Both the position numbers and the translations under genes were made by a program. This document shows, one piece after another, positions 9,107-19,613 of a DNA stretch of 41,460 bases. Location: the NCBI GenBank assembly GCA_903951445.1, contig CAJBBZ010000088.1, positions 1 to 41,460 of the forward strand, in the 5' to 3' direction. Numbering within the stretch: the first letter of the stretch is position 1; every line of letters starts with the position of its first letter. The stretch comes from an uncultured beta proteobacterium (GTDB lineage Bacteria > Pseudomonadota > Gammaproteobacteria > Burkholderiales > Burkholderiaceae_C). The notes under the pieces were generated by a model that was not told the DNA's origin, searched no databases, and saw only the letters and a program-made list of their open reading frames with translations.

Positions 9107-11185
9107 ATGACAGGTAACTCAGCGCTGATTCTTGCGCTTGTCTGTGGTTTGATTGCCGTGATTTACGGTGTTTGGGCCCGCAGCTGGATTCTTTCCCAGG
9201 ACGCAGGTAATGCCCGCATGCAAGAAATTGCCGCGGCGATTCAAACTGGTGCGTCTGCCTACTTGGCACGGCAATACAAAACCATCGCCATGGTCGGCGT
9301 GGTACTGGCTATTCTTATTGCGGTGGTGCTAGACCCCCTGAGCGCGGGTGGTTTTGTGCTCGGCGCGGTGCTCTCAGGCGCTTGCGGCTTTATCGGCATG
9401 AATGTGTCGGTGCGCGCCAACGTGCGTACCGCGCAGGCTGCCACGCGGGGTATTGGCCCGGCGCTCGATGTCGCCTTTCGCGGCGGTGCGATAACCGGCA
9501 TGCTGGTCGTCGGACTCGGTCTCTTGGGCGTGACCGGTTTTTACTGGTACCTGACCGCAGGCGGCGTGCCTGCGGACGGCAAAGCACTGGCTGCCATGCT
9601 CAATCCGCTGATAGGTTTTGCCTTCGGTTCATCTTTAATTTCTATCTTCGCCCGTCTGGGCGGCGGCATTTTCACCAAGGGCGCTGACGTAGGCGCTGAC
9701 TTGGTGGGCAAGGTCGAGGCTGGTATTCCGGAAGATGACCCACGCAACCCTGCCGTGATTGCGGACAACGTGGGTGACAACGTGGGCGATTGCGCCGGTA
9801 TGGCCGCTGACTTGTTCGAAACCTATGCGGTGACCCTGATCGCCACCATGGTGCTGGGTGCGCTGCTGGCCGGTACCGCCGGTCCGAATATGGTGCTCTA
9901 CCCGCTGGTACTGGGCGGCGTGTCCATCGTGGCATCCATCATCGGTTGCTTCTTTGTAAAAGCCAGCCCCGGCATGACCAATGTGATGCCTGCGCTGTAC
10001 AAAGGCTTGGCCGTCGCGGGCGTGCTGTCTTTAGTGGCCTTTTACTTTGTCACCCAGTCGATGTTCCCCGCCGCGGTGGCATTGCCCGATGGCAGGACCT
10101 TGAGCGCCAGCGGACTCTTCGGCGCCTGCGCTATCGGCCTGATTTTGACCGGCGCGCTGGTCTGGATCACCGAGTACTACACAGGCACCCAGTACGCGCC
10201 AGTGCAGCATATTGCGCAAGCATCAACCACCGGCCACGGCACCAACATCATTGCTGGTTTGGGCGTGTCCATGCGCTCTACCGCCTGGCCTGTGTTATTC
10301 GTGTGCGCGGCGATTTACAGCGCATTTGACCTGGGCGGCTTATACGGCATTGCCATCGCGGCCACCTCCATGCTGAGCATGGCAGGTATCGTGGTCGCCT
10401 TGGACGCCTACGGCCCCATCACCGACAACGCCGGCGGCATTGCCGAAATGGCCGAATTGCCCGCCAGCGTGCGCGACATCACCGACCCGCTGGACGCCGT
10501 GGGTAACACCACCAAAGCCGTGACCAAAGGCTACGCCATCGGTTCTGCCGGTTTGGCCGCACTGGTGCTGTTTGCTGATTACACCCACAAGTTAGAAGGC
10601 CTGGGCGCGCACATCAAGTTTGACTTGAGCGACCCCAACGTCATCATTGGCTTGTTCATCGGCGGCTTGATTCCTTACTTGTTCGCTGCGATGGCGATGG
10701 AGGCGGTGGGCCGCGCTGCCGGTGCCGTGGTGGTGGAAGTGCGCCGCCAATTCAAGGAAATCAAAGGCATCATGGACGGTACCGGCAAGCCTGAGTACGA
10801 CACTGCGGTGGACATGTTGACCACAGCGGCCATCAAAGAAATGATGATCCCCAGCTTGTTGCCAGTCGTCGCACCCATCGTGGTCGGCCTGGTGCTCGGC
10901 CCGGCGGCTTTGGGTGGTTTGTTGATGGGCACCATCGTCACCGGTTTGTTCGTGGCTATTTCCATGTGTACCGGAGGCGGTGCCTGGGACAACGCCAAGA
11001 AATACATCGAAGACGGACACCACGGCGGCAAAGGCTCTGACACCCACAAAGCGGCTGTGACCGGCGACACCGTGGGCGACCCCTACAAGGACACAGCCGG
11101 CCCTGCGGTCAACCCCTTGATCAAGATCATCAACATCGTGGCGCTGCTCATCGTGCCGGTGATGATGAAGATCCACGGCGGCTGA
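9107..11185 (+). CDS. hppA: K+-independent H+-translocating membrane pyrophosphatase
   Basis: An integral membrane pump of 692 residues that couples pyrophosphate hydrolysis to proton export, with the many hydrophobic helices of the family. The catalytic signature [11 protein letters not shown] is at 194-204, followed by [20 protein letters not shown]. The second acidic cluster is near [16 protein letters not shown] and the third near the C-terminus ([18 protein letters not shown]). The motif GNTTKA places lysine at residue 470, the position that separates K+-independent enzymes (Lys) from K+-dependent and Na+-pumping ones (Ala), so this should be a K+-independent proton pump. The ATG at 9107 has GGAG 6 nt upstream. 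The frame is open back to 8888, but that part is the intergenic control region. Confidence 0.96.
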   Translation: MTGNSALILALVCGLIAVIYGVWARSWILSQDAGNARMQEIAAAIQTGASAYLARQYKTIAMVGVVLAILIAVVLDPLSAGGFVLGAVLSGACGFIGMNVSVRANVRTAQAATRGIGPALDVAFRGGAITGMLVVGLGLLGVTGFYWYLTAGGVPADGKALAAMLNPLIGFAFGSSLISIFARLGGGIFTKGADVGADLVGKVEAGIPEDDPRNPAVIADNVGDNVGDCAGMAADLFETYAVTLIATMVLGALLAGTAGPNMVLYPLVLGGVSIVASIIGCFFVKASPGMTNVMPALYKGLAVAGVLSLVAFYFVTQSMFPAAVALPDGRTLSASGLFGACAIGLILTGALVWITEYYTGTQYAPVQHIAQASTTGHGTNIIAGLGVSMRSTAWPVLFVCAAIYSAFDLGGLYGIAIAATSMLSMAGIVVALDAYGPITDNAGGIAEMAELPASVRDITDPLDAVGNTTKAVTKGYAIGSAGLAALVLFADYTHKLEGLGAHIKFDLSDPNVIIGLFIGGLIPYLFAAMAMEAVGRAAGAVVVEVRRQFKEIKGIMDGTGKPEYDTAVDMLTTAAIKEMMIPSLLPVVAPIVVGLVLGPAALGGLLMGTIVTGLFVAISMCTGGGAWDNAKKYIEDGHHGGKGSDTHKAAVTGDTVGDPYKDTAGPAVNPLIKIINIVALLIVPVMMKIHGG

Positions 11186-11210
11186 TACCTGCTAGGCCAC
11201 TGGCCACCCT

Positions 11211-11233
11211 GACCGGTCCGCCACGGACCGGTC
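11211..11233. repeat. Perfect 10-bp hairpin downstream of hppA
   Basis: GACCGGTCCG (11211-11220) and CGGACCGGTC (11224-11233) pair perfectly around a 3-nt loop, 26 nt after the hppA stop. Immediately after comes the intrinsic terminator at 11237. This first stem has no T-run of its own. It could stabilise the 3' end of the mRNA or reinforce termination. Confidence 0.6.
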
Positions 11234-11236
11234 TCC

Positions 11237-11271
11237 ATCCCGCAAGCCATAGGCTTTGCGGGATTTTTTTT
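11237..11271 (+). terminator. Intrinsic terminator of hppA
   Basis: ATCCCGCAAGCC (11237-11248) pairs with GGCTTTGCGGGAT (11252-11264), with one bulged T and a 3-nt loop. The last stem T begins a run of eight T (11264-11271). This is a textbook rho-independent terminator on the plus strand, 52 nt after the hppA stop. It separates hppA from the response regulator that follows. Confidence 0.88.
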
Positions 11272-11340
11272 GGCCACTATTGTGAAAGGTGTAATATTCA
11301 ACGGTCTGTAAATACTAATAAGTTGGAGGCGCAAGGCGTC

Positions 11341-11964
11341 GTGAAAATACTCATTGTGGATGACCATGCGCTGGTGCGCGAAGGCCTGGGCCAAGTGCTC
11401 TCGGGCATGTATCCCCGGCTGCAATTGCTACATGCCGGCACCGGGGCTGCGGCGATTGACATGCTGCTGCCGCACCGCGATATCGACTTGGTATTGCTTG
11501 ACTATCACCTGCCCGATATGAATGGTTTAGAGGTGCTGCGCCAGATGGGCCGCATACAACCTGCGCTGGTGGTGCTGATGATCTCGGGTAGCACCACGCT
11601 GCAATTGATTCAGTTAGCGCTCAAAAATGGCGCTGCCGGTTTCGTCACCAAATCGGGCAACACAGACGATTTGCTCGAAGCGATTTCCCAGGTGCTGAAC
11701 GGGGAGATTTATTTGCCCCAGGAGCTACGTCCTCTGGCGGCGGCGGGCAAGGCGGTAATTGCAGCCCCGCTGTCACGCAAACAGGAAAAAGTCTTGCGTG
11801 GCTTGATGGAAGGCCAAACCAACCGAGAAATTGCCGCTGTACTGGAAGTGTCGGAAGAAACCGTCAAAACCCATGTGAGCGCGATCCTGCGCTACTTTGC
11901 TGCCGACAACCGCACGCAGGCGGTGCGCGCAGCAGCCAACTACGCCTTCAACGGCAGCAACTGA
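11341..11964 (+). CDS. NarL/FixJ-type response regulator (receiver + LuxR HTH)
   Basis: A 207-residue two-component regulator. The receiver domain spans about 1-120, with acidic residues D7/D8 in KILIVDDHALVREG, phosphoacceptor D54 in LVLLDYHLPDMNG, and lysine in GFVTKSG. The C-terminal LuxR-type helix-turn-helix (about 145-205) contains TNREIAAVLEVSEETVKTHV. The GTG at 11341 is chosen since MKILIVDD is the canonical receiver start. GGAGG (11325-11329) is 11 nt away and AAGG is closer. A TTG at 11323 would add six residues. It is convergent with the histidine kinase at 11977-13332, the likely partner by position. Confidence 0.93.
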   Translation: MKILIVDDHALVREGLGQVLSGMYPRLQLLHAGTGAAAIDMLLPHRDIDLVLLDYHLPDMNGLEVLRQMGRIQPALVVLMISGSTTLQLIQLALKNGAAGFVTKSGNTDDLLEAISQVLNGEIYLPQELRPLAAAGKAVIAAPLSRKQEKVLRGLMEGQTNREIAAVLEVSEETVKTHVSAILRYFAADNRTQAVRAAANYAFNGSN

Positions 11965-11978
11965 AGCCCGCAAGGGCT
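11965..11978. terminator. Small hairpin between convergent regulator and kinase genes
   Basis: AGCCC (11965-11969), loop GCAA and GGGCT (11974-11978) form a 5-bp stem closed by a GNRA-type tetraloop on the plus strand. It fills the 12-nt gap between the two convergent stop codons and overlaps the kinase stop. No long T-run follows. It may act as a weak two-way terminator. Confidence 0.35.
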
Positions 11979-13332
11979 AGCTTTGCACCGCGCGGCGTAA
12001 CCAGGCGCGCAACTGCGCTGCTTGCAGTGGCTGGCCCAGGATGGCGGTCGCGACAGGCACATTGGGCAGGCCGTCGCTCGCGCCAAGGTCTGCGTAAATA
12101 ATACAAGCCGGTATCTGACTTGCATTGCCCGCACGCAGCGCCTCAATGTGTTTGCCTGCCGAAAGCGGCGCATCCGCCTGCCAGGCGCACACGATGGCTT
12201 GTGCTTGAAATCCCTCTGCAGCATTCACGGTCTGTGCAGTGTCCAGGTTCAGGTCGTTCACTACCAAACAACCCCAACTTGTCAGCCAGGCGTCCACGGT
12301 CCGGGCGCGCTCCTGGTCGGCATCTAGCAAAGCCACGCGCAATCCGTTTAGGCCGATGGCCTCCAAAGTAGTAGGTAATTCGTCCCCGTCGCGGCGCTCC
12401 TGCGCCGCAAGCGCCAGCGTAATGGAGAAACGGCTTCCCCGCCCTAGCGCCGAGCGCAGTTGCAGGTCGGCCCCGAGAAGCCGCGCATGGCGCGAAGCAA
12501 TATGCAGCCCCAGCGAGGGCCGCGACGGGCCTTGCGGGTTTGCCGCATTTCGCTGGGCAAATGGTTCGAAAATTTTGACATGGTCGCGCTCGGCAATACC
12601 CGGCCCGCTGTCGCTGACGTCAATACGCACGGCAGTGCCGCCTTGCACATGCCGGGCACTGAGCAAGACCGTGCCCCGCTCGCAAAATTGCAAGGCATTT
12701 CGCCCCAAGGCCAACAAGATGCGTTCGAGCAATGCGGGATCCGCTATCACCGACTGGCTCTTAGAACGGAGCGCTAAGCGCAAACCCTTGGCCTGCGCCT
12801 GTCCAGCGAGCTGCGCGTTCAAGCGGGAAAACAGTTCATCCACCGACACCACCATGGTGGAGGCCTGCACTTCGCCCGCATCGATCTGGGCCAGTTCCAT
12901 CAGACCGCTGAGCAAGCGCGTCAAATCGTCCATGGACGATTGCAAATAGCCGTGCAAAGCATCCGCTGAGGCTTGCGGAGGCAGGCGGCGCAGACGCTCT
13001 AAAAAGAGCGCCAGGGCCTGCGCGGGTTGGCATAAATCATGGGTGGCGGTGGCCCAAAATTCGGCGCGCTGCGCCAGTAAATCTGGCGGCGCAACCTTTG
13101 CGGGGCCCGCTGCTTGCAGGAGTGACAGGGCTTCCTTGGTGATTCGGCGCGGCTCCAACTGAACCTCAGCCTGCTGCTGGGCCTGTGCCTGAACCGACAG
13201 TTCGTTCGGGGCAGCACTGATCGCCGTCCTTGAAGATACCGTTGGGGCATCAGTATCTGGCTCCCGCCAAAGACGCTGCCACCAAGCCCGCAGCCCCCCC
13301 GCGCCTTGGCGATCATCAGAGGATTCGCTCAT
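11977..13332 (-). CDS. Cytosolic hybrid-type histidine kinase with degenerate receiver domain
   Basis: A 451-residue sensor kinase without membrane segments. After a low-complexity Gln/Ala/Pro-rich N-terminus, the HisKA domain carries H98 in FWATATHDLCQPAQAL, a variant of the SHDLRQPL type. The HATPase domain follows, with N212 (GRNALQF), DSGPGI at 241-246 and SLGLHIASRHARLLGA. The C-terminal 120 residues look like a receiver: LRVALLDADQE keeps the acidic pair, but the phosphoacceptor position is W384 (IVCAWQADAP) and the usual lysine is Q434 (ILGQPL). This domain therefore probably cannot be phosphorylated. The start is ATG 13330-13332. The frame is open to 13650 but would overlap moaA. It is convergent with the response regulator. 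Confidence 0.88.
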   Translation of the reverse strand: MSESSDDRQGAGGLRAWWQRLWREPDTDAPTVSSRTAISAAPNELSVQAQAQQQAEVQLEPRRITKEALSLLQAAGPAKVAPPDLLAQRAEFWATATHDLCQPAQALALFLERLRRLPPQASADALHGYLQSSMDDLTRLLSGLMELAQIDAGEVQASTMVVSVDELFSRLNAQLAGQAQAKGLRLALRSKSQSVIADPALLERILLALGRNALQFCERGTVLLSARHVQGGTAVRIDVSDSGPGIAERDHVKIFEPFAQRNAANPQGPSRPSLGLHIASRHARLLGADLQLRSALGRGSRFSITLALAAQERRDGDELPTTLEAIGLNGLRVALLDADQERARTVDAWLTSWGCLVVNDLNLDTAQTVNAAEGFQAQAIVCAWQADAPLSAGKHIEALRAGNASQIPACIIYADLGASDGLPNVPVATAILGQPLQAAQLRAWLRRAVQS

Positions 13333-13480
13333 AGCTCGCAAGGCCGCGCAACCCGACCTACTACTCGCGCAGCAAATGCGTTCCAATCGCCAGTGGGTGC
13401 TTGCCTTAGCCAATCCATAGCTAACGATCATAGTACTAAGGCGCTCAGAAAGGCCAAGTCGCACACTGCACAATAGCGGC

Positions 13481-14638
13481 ATGAGCAATTCCAAGCCACC
13501 CCGCGTGATTCCGGTGCACGACCAGCGCCAAAGCGCCCATCCCATGCCCCCGGCCAACACGCATGGTGGCCCCAACCCGACCGCGCTGCCCATGGACCGT
13601 CTGGGGCGCCCCTTGCGCGACTTGCGTATCAGCGTTACCGACCGTTGCAATTTCCGCTGCAGCTATTGCATGCCCAAGGAAGTGTTTGACAAGGACTACC
13701 AGTATCTACCCCAGTCCGCCCTGCTGTCCTTTGAAGAAATCGTGCAAGTGGCGCGCGAGTTTGTGGGCTTGGGCGTGCAAAAAATTCGCCTAACCGGAGG
13801 CGAGCCGCTGCTGCGCAAAAACCTGGAATTACTAATAGCCCAGCTGGCCGCCCTGCGCACCCCCGAAGGTCAGCCCCTGGACATCACCCTGACCACCAAC
13901 GGCGCCCTCTTAGCCCGCAAAGCCCAAGTCCTGCGCGATGCGGGTTTGCAACGCGTCACCGTCAGCCTGGATGGATTGGACGACAGCGTTTTCCGCCAAA
14001 TGAACGATGTGGACTTTCCGGTATCTGAGGTGCTCAAGGGCATTGAAGCAGCGCAAGCGGCGGGCCTGGGGCCGATCAAGGTGAATATGGTGGTTAAGCG
14101 CGGCACCAATGACCATGAAATTTTGGCTATGGCCAGGCATTTCCGGGGCACCGGCATCGTGTTGCGCTTTATTGAATACATGGACGTGGGCGCCACCAAC
14201 GGCTGGCGCATGGATGAGGTGCTACCTTCTGCCCAGGTGATAGAGCGCTTGCAAACTGAATTTGCCATGTTGCCAATGGAGGCCTTTGCACCGGGCGAGA
14301 CAGCGCAGCGCTGGGCCTACGCAGACGCACAAGGCAAGCCCGACGCCCACGCAGGTGAGATAGGCGTGATCAGCAGCGTAACCCAGGCCTTTTGCGGCGA
14401 CTGCAACCGCGCGCGCTTATCCACCGAAGGCCAGTTGTATTTGTGCCTGTTCGCCAGCCGGGGCTATGACTTGCGCAGCCTGCTACGCGGCGGTGCGAGT
14501 GCGAATGATTTGGCAGGTTCCATACGCGCCATCTGGGCGCAACGCGATGACCGCTACTCCATGCTGCGCGCCTCGCTGCCCCCGGGCGATGCGGCAGCGC
14601 CGGGGCGGCGGGTGGAAATGAGTTACATAGGCGGATAA
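13481..14638 (+). CDS. moaA: GTP 3',8-cyclase (molybdenum cofactor step 1)
   Basis: Radical SAM enzyme of 385 residues that converts GTP to 3',8-cyclo-GTP, the first step in molybdopterin synthesis. The SAM cluster motif CNFRCSYC gives C56, C60 and C63, preceded by [22 protein letters not shown] is the GGEP SAM-binding motif. The C-terminal second [4Fe-4S] site appears as [20 protein letters not shown]. The protein ends in YIGG, the double-glycine tail needed by MoaA. The N-terminal RVIPVHDQR before the core suggests the ATG at 13481 is right. moeA follows after 15 nt. mobA, often beside them in related genomes, is not here. Confidence 0.96.
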   Translation: MSNSKPPRVIPVHDQRQSAHPMPPANTHGGPNPTALPMDRLGRPLRDLRISVTDRCNFRCSYCMPKEVFDKDYQYLPQSALLSFEEIVQVAREFVGLGVQKIRLTGGEPLLRKNLELLIAQLAALRTPEGQPLDITLTTNGALLARKAQVLRDAGLQRVTVSLDGLDDSVFRQMNDVDFPVSEVLKGIEAAQAAGLGPIKVNMVVKRGTNDHEILAMARHFRGTGIVLRFIEYMDVGATNGWRMDEVLPSAQVIERLQTEFAMLPMEAFAPGETAQRWAYADAQGKPDAHAGEIGVISSVTQAFCGDCNRARLSTEGQLYLCLFASRGYDLRSLLRGGASANDLAGSIRAIWAQRDDRYSMLRASLPPGDAAAPGRRVEMSYIGG

Positions 14639-14653
14639 GGCGCACACCGGTCT

Positions 14654-15955
<1,302 letters not shown>

Positions 15956-15956
15956 A

Positions 15957-16403
15957 CTAGCGGGCCAGTTGCTCCACGCCCCGGTTGGCGAGCGCGTCGG
16001 CGCGCTCATTGCCAGGGTCCCCGGCGTGGCCCTTGACCCATTGCCACTCAATGCGGTGTTCGCTTTGGTGCACCAAGGCATCCAGTCGTTGCCACAAATC
16101 CACGTTCTTGACCGGTTGCTTGGCCGCTGTGCGCCAGCCCTTGGCTTTCCAGCCTTGCAGCCATTCGGTCATGCCTTTGAGCACATACTGACTGTCCACA
16201 TGCAAAACCACATGGCACGGGCGCTTGAGGGCCGATAAGGCCTCGATCACCGCCATCATTTCCATGCGGTTGTTGGTAGTCTGGGCCTCGCCGCCACATA
16301 GTTCTTTCTCCGCCCCATCAGCAGCGCGCAATACTGCGCCCCAACCGCCAGGCCCAGGATTGCCTTTGCAGGCGCCGTCGGTGTAAATCACGACCTTATT
16401 CAA
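15957..16403 (-). CDS. rnhA: Ribonuclease HI
   Basis: Degrades the RNA strand of RNA-DNA hybrids in replication and R-loop removal. It has 148 residues. The catalytic carboxylates are visible: D9 ([15 protein letters not shown]), E48 ([13 protein letters not shown]), D70 (LHVDSQYV) and D136 (ERADALAN), with H126 in [14 protein letters not shown]. The start is a TTG at 16401-16403, supported by AAGGAG 8 nt upstream. No in-frame ATG is close. It overlaps the methyltransferase stop by 4 nt, so the two are translationally coupled. Confidence 0.95.
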   Translation of the reverse strand: MNKVVIYTDGACKGNPGPGGWGAVLRAADGAEKELCGGEAQTTNNRMEMMAVIEALSALKRPCHVVLHVDSQYVLKGMTEWLQGWKAKGWRTAAKQPVKNVDLWQRLDALVHQSEHRIEWQWVKGHAGDPGNERADALANRGVEQLAR

Positions 16404-17332
16404 TGCTTTTGCTCCTTGTGCAATGCGTCCTGGTTGCTTTGACTAGCTGGCACTTGGCGGGGCACACGCCCGCGTGTCGGTTTCCACACCGCACCCAACA
16501 TGCGTACCCCGCGCACGCGTTTTACGCCCACGACCAGGTAACTAGAACCAAAGATCGGCCACCATCGCGGCCCCAGGCGTTCCATCCAGGCAAAGCGTTG
16601 CAGCCAGGCCGGGCTGGACACCGCTGGGACATAGCAACCAAAACGCACAATTTCCACTTCAAAGTCCAGCAGGCGCAACCAGTCTCGCAAGCGCCAGTAA
16701 CCAATGTATTCACCAGCGACCGGCAAATAGCCCTGGCCCGGCCAACGTCCGCCGGTCAGGCTCTCCCACAAGCGCGAACGCGCCTGGCGCAGCGCCCACA
16801 AACCCACCGGATTGAAACCGCAAATCAGCACCCGGCCTTGGGGCACCAACACACGCTCCACCTCGCGCAAAGTGGCATGGGCGTCCATGCTCATCTCCAG
16901 ACTGTGCGGCATCAAGACCAAATCCAGGCTGGCAGCGGGAAAAGGCAAGGCGGAAAAATCAGTGACCAGTGAAGGCTGCAGCGCGGCAGTCGCTGCGCTT
17001 TCTTGGCCTACTTTTACAGCCTGTGCAGGCGCATCGTTCGCGGGTGCGTGGGCTGAGGTGTTCAGCAACGCTTCTTGTGTTTCGGTAGATGTCGATCGCG
17101 CATCCTGCGCAGCAGCATCTAAAAAAGCCTCATGGGGCTCTTGCACCGCCAGCCAGCGGTGCGGCATGCGGTTGTGCGCCAAGCCCTGCAATTGCGGCAT
17201 ACCCAGCTGCAACGCATGAAAGCCGAACATGTCGGAAACTAGCGCATCGACTTGGCCCTGTTCCCAAGCCAGCATGTAACGGCCGGCATCGGTGTGGAGC
17301 CAATCTTGCAAATCTATAATCCGGTCGCTCAT
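16400..17332 (-). CDS. SAM-dependent methyltransferase-like protein, class I fold
   Basis: A 310-residue protein of the methyltransferase type usually encoded next to rnhA in Burkholderiales. The C-terminal half of the fold is clear: [20 protein letters not shown] (120-140), then [20 protein letters not shown] (155-174), matching motifs II-IV of class I enzymes. The glycine-rich motif I (DxGxGxG) is not evident in the N-terminal part. A Ser/Thr/Ala-rich stretch at about 72-118 looks like a lineage-specific insertion. The start is ATG 17330-17332 ([11 protein letters not shown]). The frame continues ten codons upstream. Substrate unknown. It is divergent from mltD. Confidence 0.85.
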   Translation of the reverse strand: MSDRIIDLQDWLHTDAGRYMLAWEQGQVDALVSDMFGFHALQLGMPQLQGLAHNRMPHRWLAVQEPHEAFLDAAAQDARSTSTETQEALLNTSAHAPANDAPAQAVKVGQESAATAALQPSLVTDFSALPFPAASLDLVLMPHSLEMSMDAHATLREVERVLVPQGRVLICGFNPVGLWALRQARSRLWESLTGGRWPGQGYLPVAGEYIGYWRLRDWLRLLDFEVEIVRFGCYVPAVSSPAWLQRFAWMERLGPRWWPIFGSSYLVVGVKRVRGVRMLGAVWKPTRGRVPRQVPASQSNQDALHKEQKH

Positions 17333-17493
17333 GACATTGTTTTCGCTGCCCGCTCTGCCCACGCTGATTTTTTGGATGTCCCAAGACGCTTCGGCCAGTT
17401 GCCCGCCAGTCCATCTTCCACCCCAAGACGCTACTGCGCAGCAAACCGCCGCTAAGTCCGGCGCATTCTAGTCAGCACCCATTGTCCCTCTCC

Positions 17494-18945
17494 ATGTGTA
17501 ACTACCGCTTTCGCGCCCTGCGTGCGCTCACCAGCCTGCTACTGATGGGCTGGGCGATCATTGCACCTGCTGCTGAAGGCCCGGCCAGTCTGCAACCGCT
17601 GCAATTGCAGGAAAGCAAATCCCTATCCGTAGCCGAAACAGCCACCCCCGCCGATTTATGGGAACGCATACGCCGTGGCTACGCCATGCCCGACCTGCAT
17701 AGCAACCTGGTGCGCGACCGCGAGCAGTGGTACAGCACCCGGCCCGATTACATCTTTCGCATGACCGAGCGATCGCGCAAATACCTCTTTCACATTGTCG
17801 AAGAGTTAGAAATGCGCAATATGCCAACCGAGCTGGCCTTGCTGCCATTTGTCGAAAGCGCGTTCAACCCGCAAGCGGTCTCCAGCGCCAAAGCGGCAGG
17901 CATGTGGCAATTTATGCCGGCCACCGGCAAAAGCTTCGAACTCAAACAAAACGTGTTTCGCGATGACCGGCGCGATGTGCTAGCTTCCACCCGCGCGGCC
18001 TTGGACTACCTGCAAAAACTCCACGGCATGTTTGGGGACTGGCACCTGGCCTTGGCAGCCTATAACTGGGGCGAAGGCAGCGTCGGGCGGGCCATAGCCA
18101 AAAACCAGCGCCTGGGCCTGCCCACCGGCTATACCGACCTGGGTATGCCGCAAGAGACACAGTACTACGTACCCAAACTGCAAGCGATCAAAAACATCGT
18201 GGCCCAGCCGGAAAATTTCAGCGCCCAGTTACCCGATATCGGCAACCACCCCTATTTCAAAACCGTAAGCATCGTCAACGACATCGATGTGGCCATGGCG
18301 GTCAAACTCTCGGGCGTGCCTTTAGACGACTTCAAGGCGCTCAACCCTTCCGTGAATAAGCCTGTGATCATGGCTGCGGGCACCCCGCAAATCCTGCTGC
18401 CCTGGGATAACGCCGATGTGTTCGAAAAAAACTTACAAGAGTTCAAAGGCCCGCGCCTCGCGAGCTGGACCGTGTGGGTTGCGCCCGCCACGGTGCGCGT
18501 TGCCCAAGCGGCCAAGCAAGCCGGAATGACTGAAGCGCAGCTACGTCAGGTGAACAACATCCCCGCAGGCATGTTGATCAAGGCCGGATCCACCCTACTG
18601 GTTCCCCGCGCAGCCAACTCGGAAAAAGACGTCAGTGAATCCGTCGCCGACCGGGGCCAGCTCAACCTCACGCCGGAAATGATCAGCGTGCGCAAGTCCA
18701 TTCGTGCGGGCAAGGCAGATACCGTGGCGACCCTGTCCAAACGCTATAAAGTGAGCCCAGGCAACCTGGCCCAATGGAACAAGGTGTCCGTCAATGCCAA
18801 GTTCAAGCCCGGTCAGGCCCTGGTGATTTTTGTCAACGTCCCCGCAGGCTCCGCAGCAAAAATCAACAGCAAGCCTAAGGTAGCGGCACCTGTGGCATCC
18901 AAGCCAAAAGGCAAAAAGCCTGAAGAAAAGCATAAGAAAAAATAG
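17494..18945 (+). CDS. mltD: Membrane-bound lytic murein transglycosylase D-like, with LysM
   Basis: Cleaves the glycan strand of peptidoglycan with formation of 1,6-anhydromuramic acid. It has 483 residues from the ATG at 17494. A TTG at 17482 would add four. An N-terminal signal sequence (about 1-27, ending APAAEG) has no lipobox Cys, so it is not an obvious lipoprotein. The SLT domain carries catalytic E121 in LLPFVESAFNP, then SSAKAAGMWQFMPATGK and LALAAYNWGEGSVGRAI. Two LysM-like modules follow: SWTVWVAPATVRVAQAAKQA and, better, KADTVATLSKRYKVSPGNLA. The C-terminus is a Lys-rich tail. It stands alone, divergent from the methyltransferase and convergent with the MAPEG gene. Confidence 0.93.
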   Translation: MCNYRFRALRALTSLLLMGWAIIAPAAEGPASLQPLQLQESKSLSVAETATPADLWERIRRGYAMPDLHSNLVRDREQWYSTRPDYIFRMTERSRKYLFHIVEELEMRNMPTELALLPFVESAFNPQAVSSAKAAGMWQFMPATGKSFELKQNVFRDDRRDVLASTRAALDYLQKLHGMFGDWHLALAAYNWGEGSVGRAIAKNQRLGLPTGYTDLGMPQETQYYVPKLQAIKNIVAQPENFSAQLPDIGNHPYFKTVSIVNDIDVAMAVKLSGVPLDDFKALNPSVNKPVIMAAGTPQILLPWDNADVFEKNLQEFKGPRLASWTVWVAPATVRVAQAAKQAGMTEAQLRQVNNIPAGMLIKAGSTLLVPRAANSEKDVSESVADRGQLNLTPEMISVRKSIRAGKADTVATLSKRYKVSPGNLAQWNKVSVNAKFKPGQALVIFVNVPAGSAAKINSKPKVAAPVASKPKGKKPEEKHKKK

Positions 18946-19041
18946 GCAGCCACCGCGCCTTAGGATGGTTTACCTCATTCCGGTATCGCCAAGAGCGCCG
19001 CGCCGCATCCATCTTTCCAAGGTCGATGCACAAGCGGCAAG

Positions 19042-19068
19042 GGATCGCTTCACTGCGTTTGCAATGAC
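19042..19068. repeat. Decayed half copy of a dispersed MITE-like repeat
   Basis: This 27-nt stretch begins GGATCGCTTCACTGCG and ends GCAATGAC. It matches the reverse complement of the left arm of the repeat at 25476-25562 at 22 of 27 positions. It lies in the gap between the convergent mltD and MAPEG genes. The opposite arm is not visible nearby, so it is a solo or eroded copy. Confidence 0.6.
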
Positions 19069-19093
19069 GGCTTCGGGCTTTTGTAGCGCTTCC

Positions 19094-19510
19094 TTATGCG
19101 CTGGTCGTGCTGGCAAACAGAATCGCTATATTCGTTGCCACAGCCAGCGTCCAGGCCAGGCTGCGCGCATTGGCGCGGTCAGCTATGTACAAAGCAACAT
19201 ACACCAAGCGCAGGCCTACAAAGAGGAGTGCGAGCATATCCAAGCGTGCAGCGTCCGCGCCTGCGTGTTGGGCCAAGGCCACCGCGCCTATAAAAAACGG
19301 CAGTGCTTCGAAGCAATTAGCCTGGGCCGCATTAGCCCGGGCACGCCAACCGGTTTGTCCGGCCAGCCACTGGCGCGGCATGGCGTTGTCGTAGCCGCCT
19401 TCCTGCACCGGCTTGCCAAAGCCACTCGACTTAGCCATACCCGCACAAAGTATGGGCATGATGGCCGCCAAAAGTACACACCAGTGCAGCACGGAAAAAG
19501 TAGAACTCAT
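19094..19510 (-). CDS. MAPEG family membrane protein
   Basis: A 138-residue protein with four predicted membrane helices, of the MAPEG family (membrane-associated proteins in eicosanoid and glutathione metabolism). The typical stretch RARANAAQANCFEALPFFIG (about 57-76) holds the Arg/Asn/Glu pattern of the cytosolic loop, followed by FVGLRLVYVALYIADR. Bacterial members are poorly characterised. Glutathione-linked activity is known only for some. The start is ATG 19508-19510, with AGGGGG about 7 nt upstream. A TTG one codon earlier is also in frame. The 103 nt between it and recR hold a short hairpin, GGTGAA/TTCACC at 19586-19601, but no clear terminator. Confidence 0.9.
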   Translation of the reverse strand: MSSTFSVLHWCVLLAAIMPILCAGMAKSSGFGKPVQEGGYDNAMPRQWLAGQTGWRARANAAQANCFEALPFFIGAVALAQHAGADAARLDMLALLFVGLRLVYVALYIADRANARSLAWTLAVATNIAILFASTTSA

Positions 19511-19613
19511 CAAATATCCCCCTCAAAAATTAGAAAAAACCAGTTGCTTCACAAAGATCCACTAAGGCGTGGGCAGTCATGCCACGGTGAAGCCATTCAC
19601 CGACTGCGCGTGC

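Noticed and set aside
13333-13650. N-terminal extension of the histidine kinase frame by 106 codons
   Set aside because: It would overlap the start of moaA on the other strand and has no domain. The ATG at 13332 gives a sensible kinase.
19586-19601. Hairpin GGTGAA/TTCACC downstream of recR as a terminator
   Set aside because: The stem is only 6 bp, there is no T-run on the minus strand, and it is too weak to call as a terminator.
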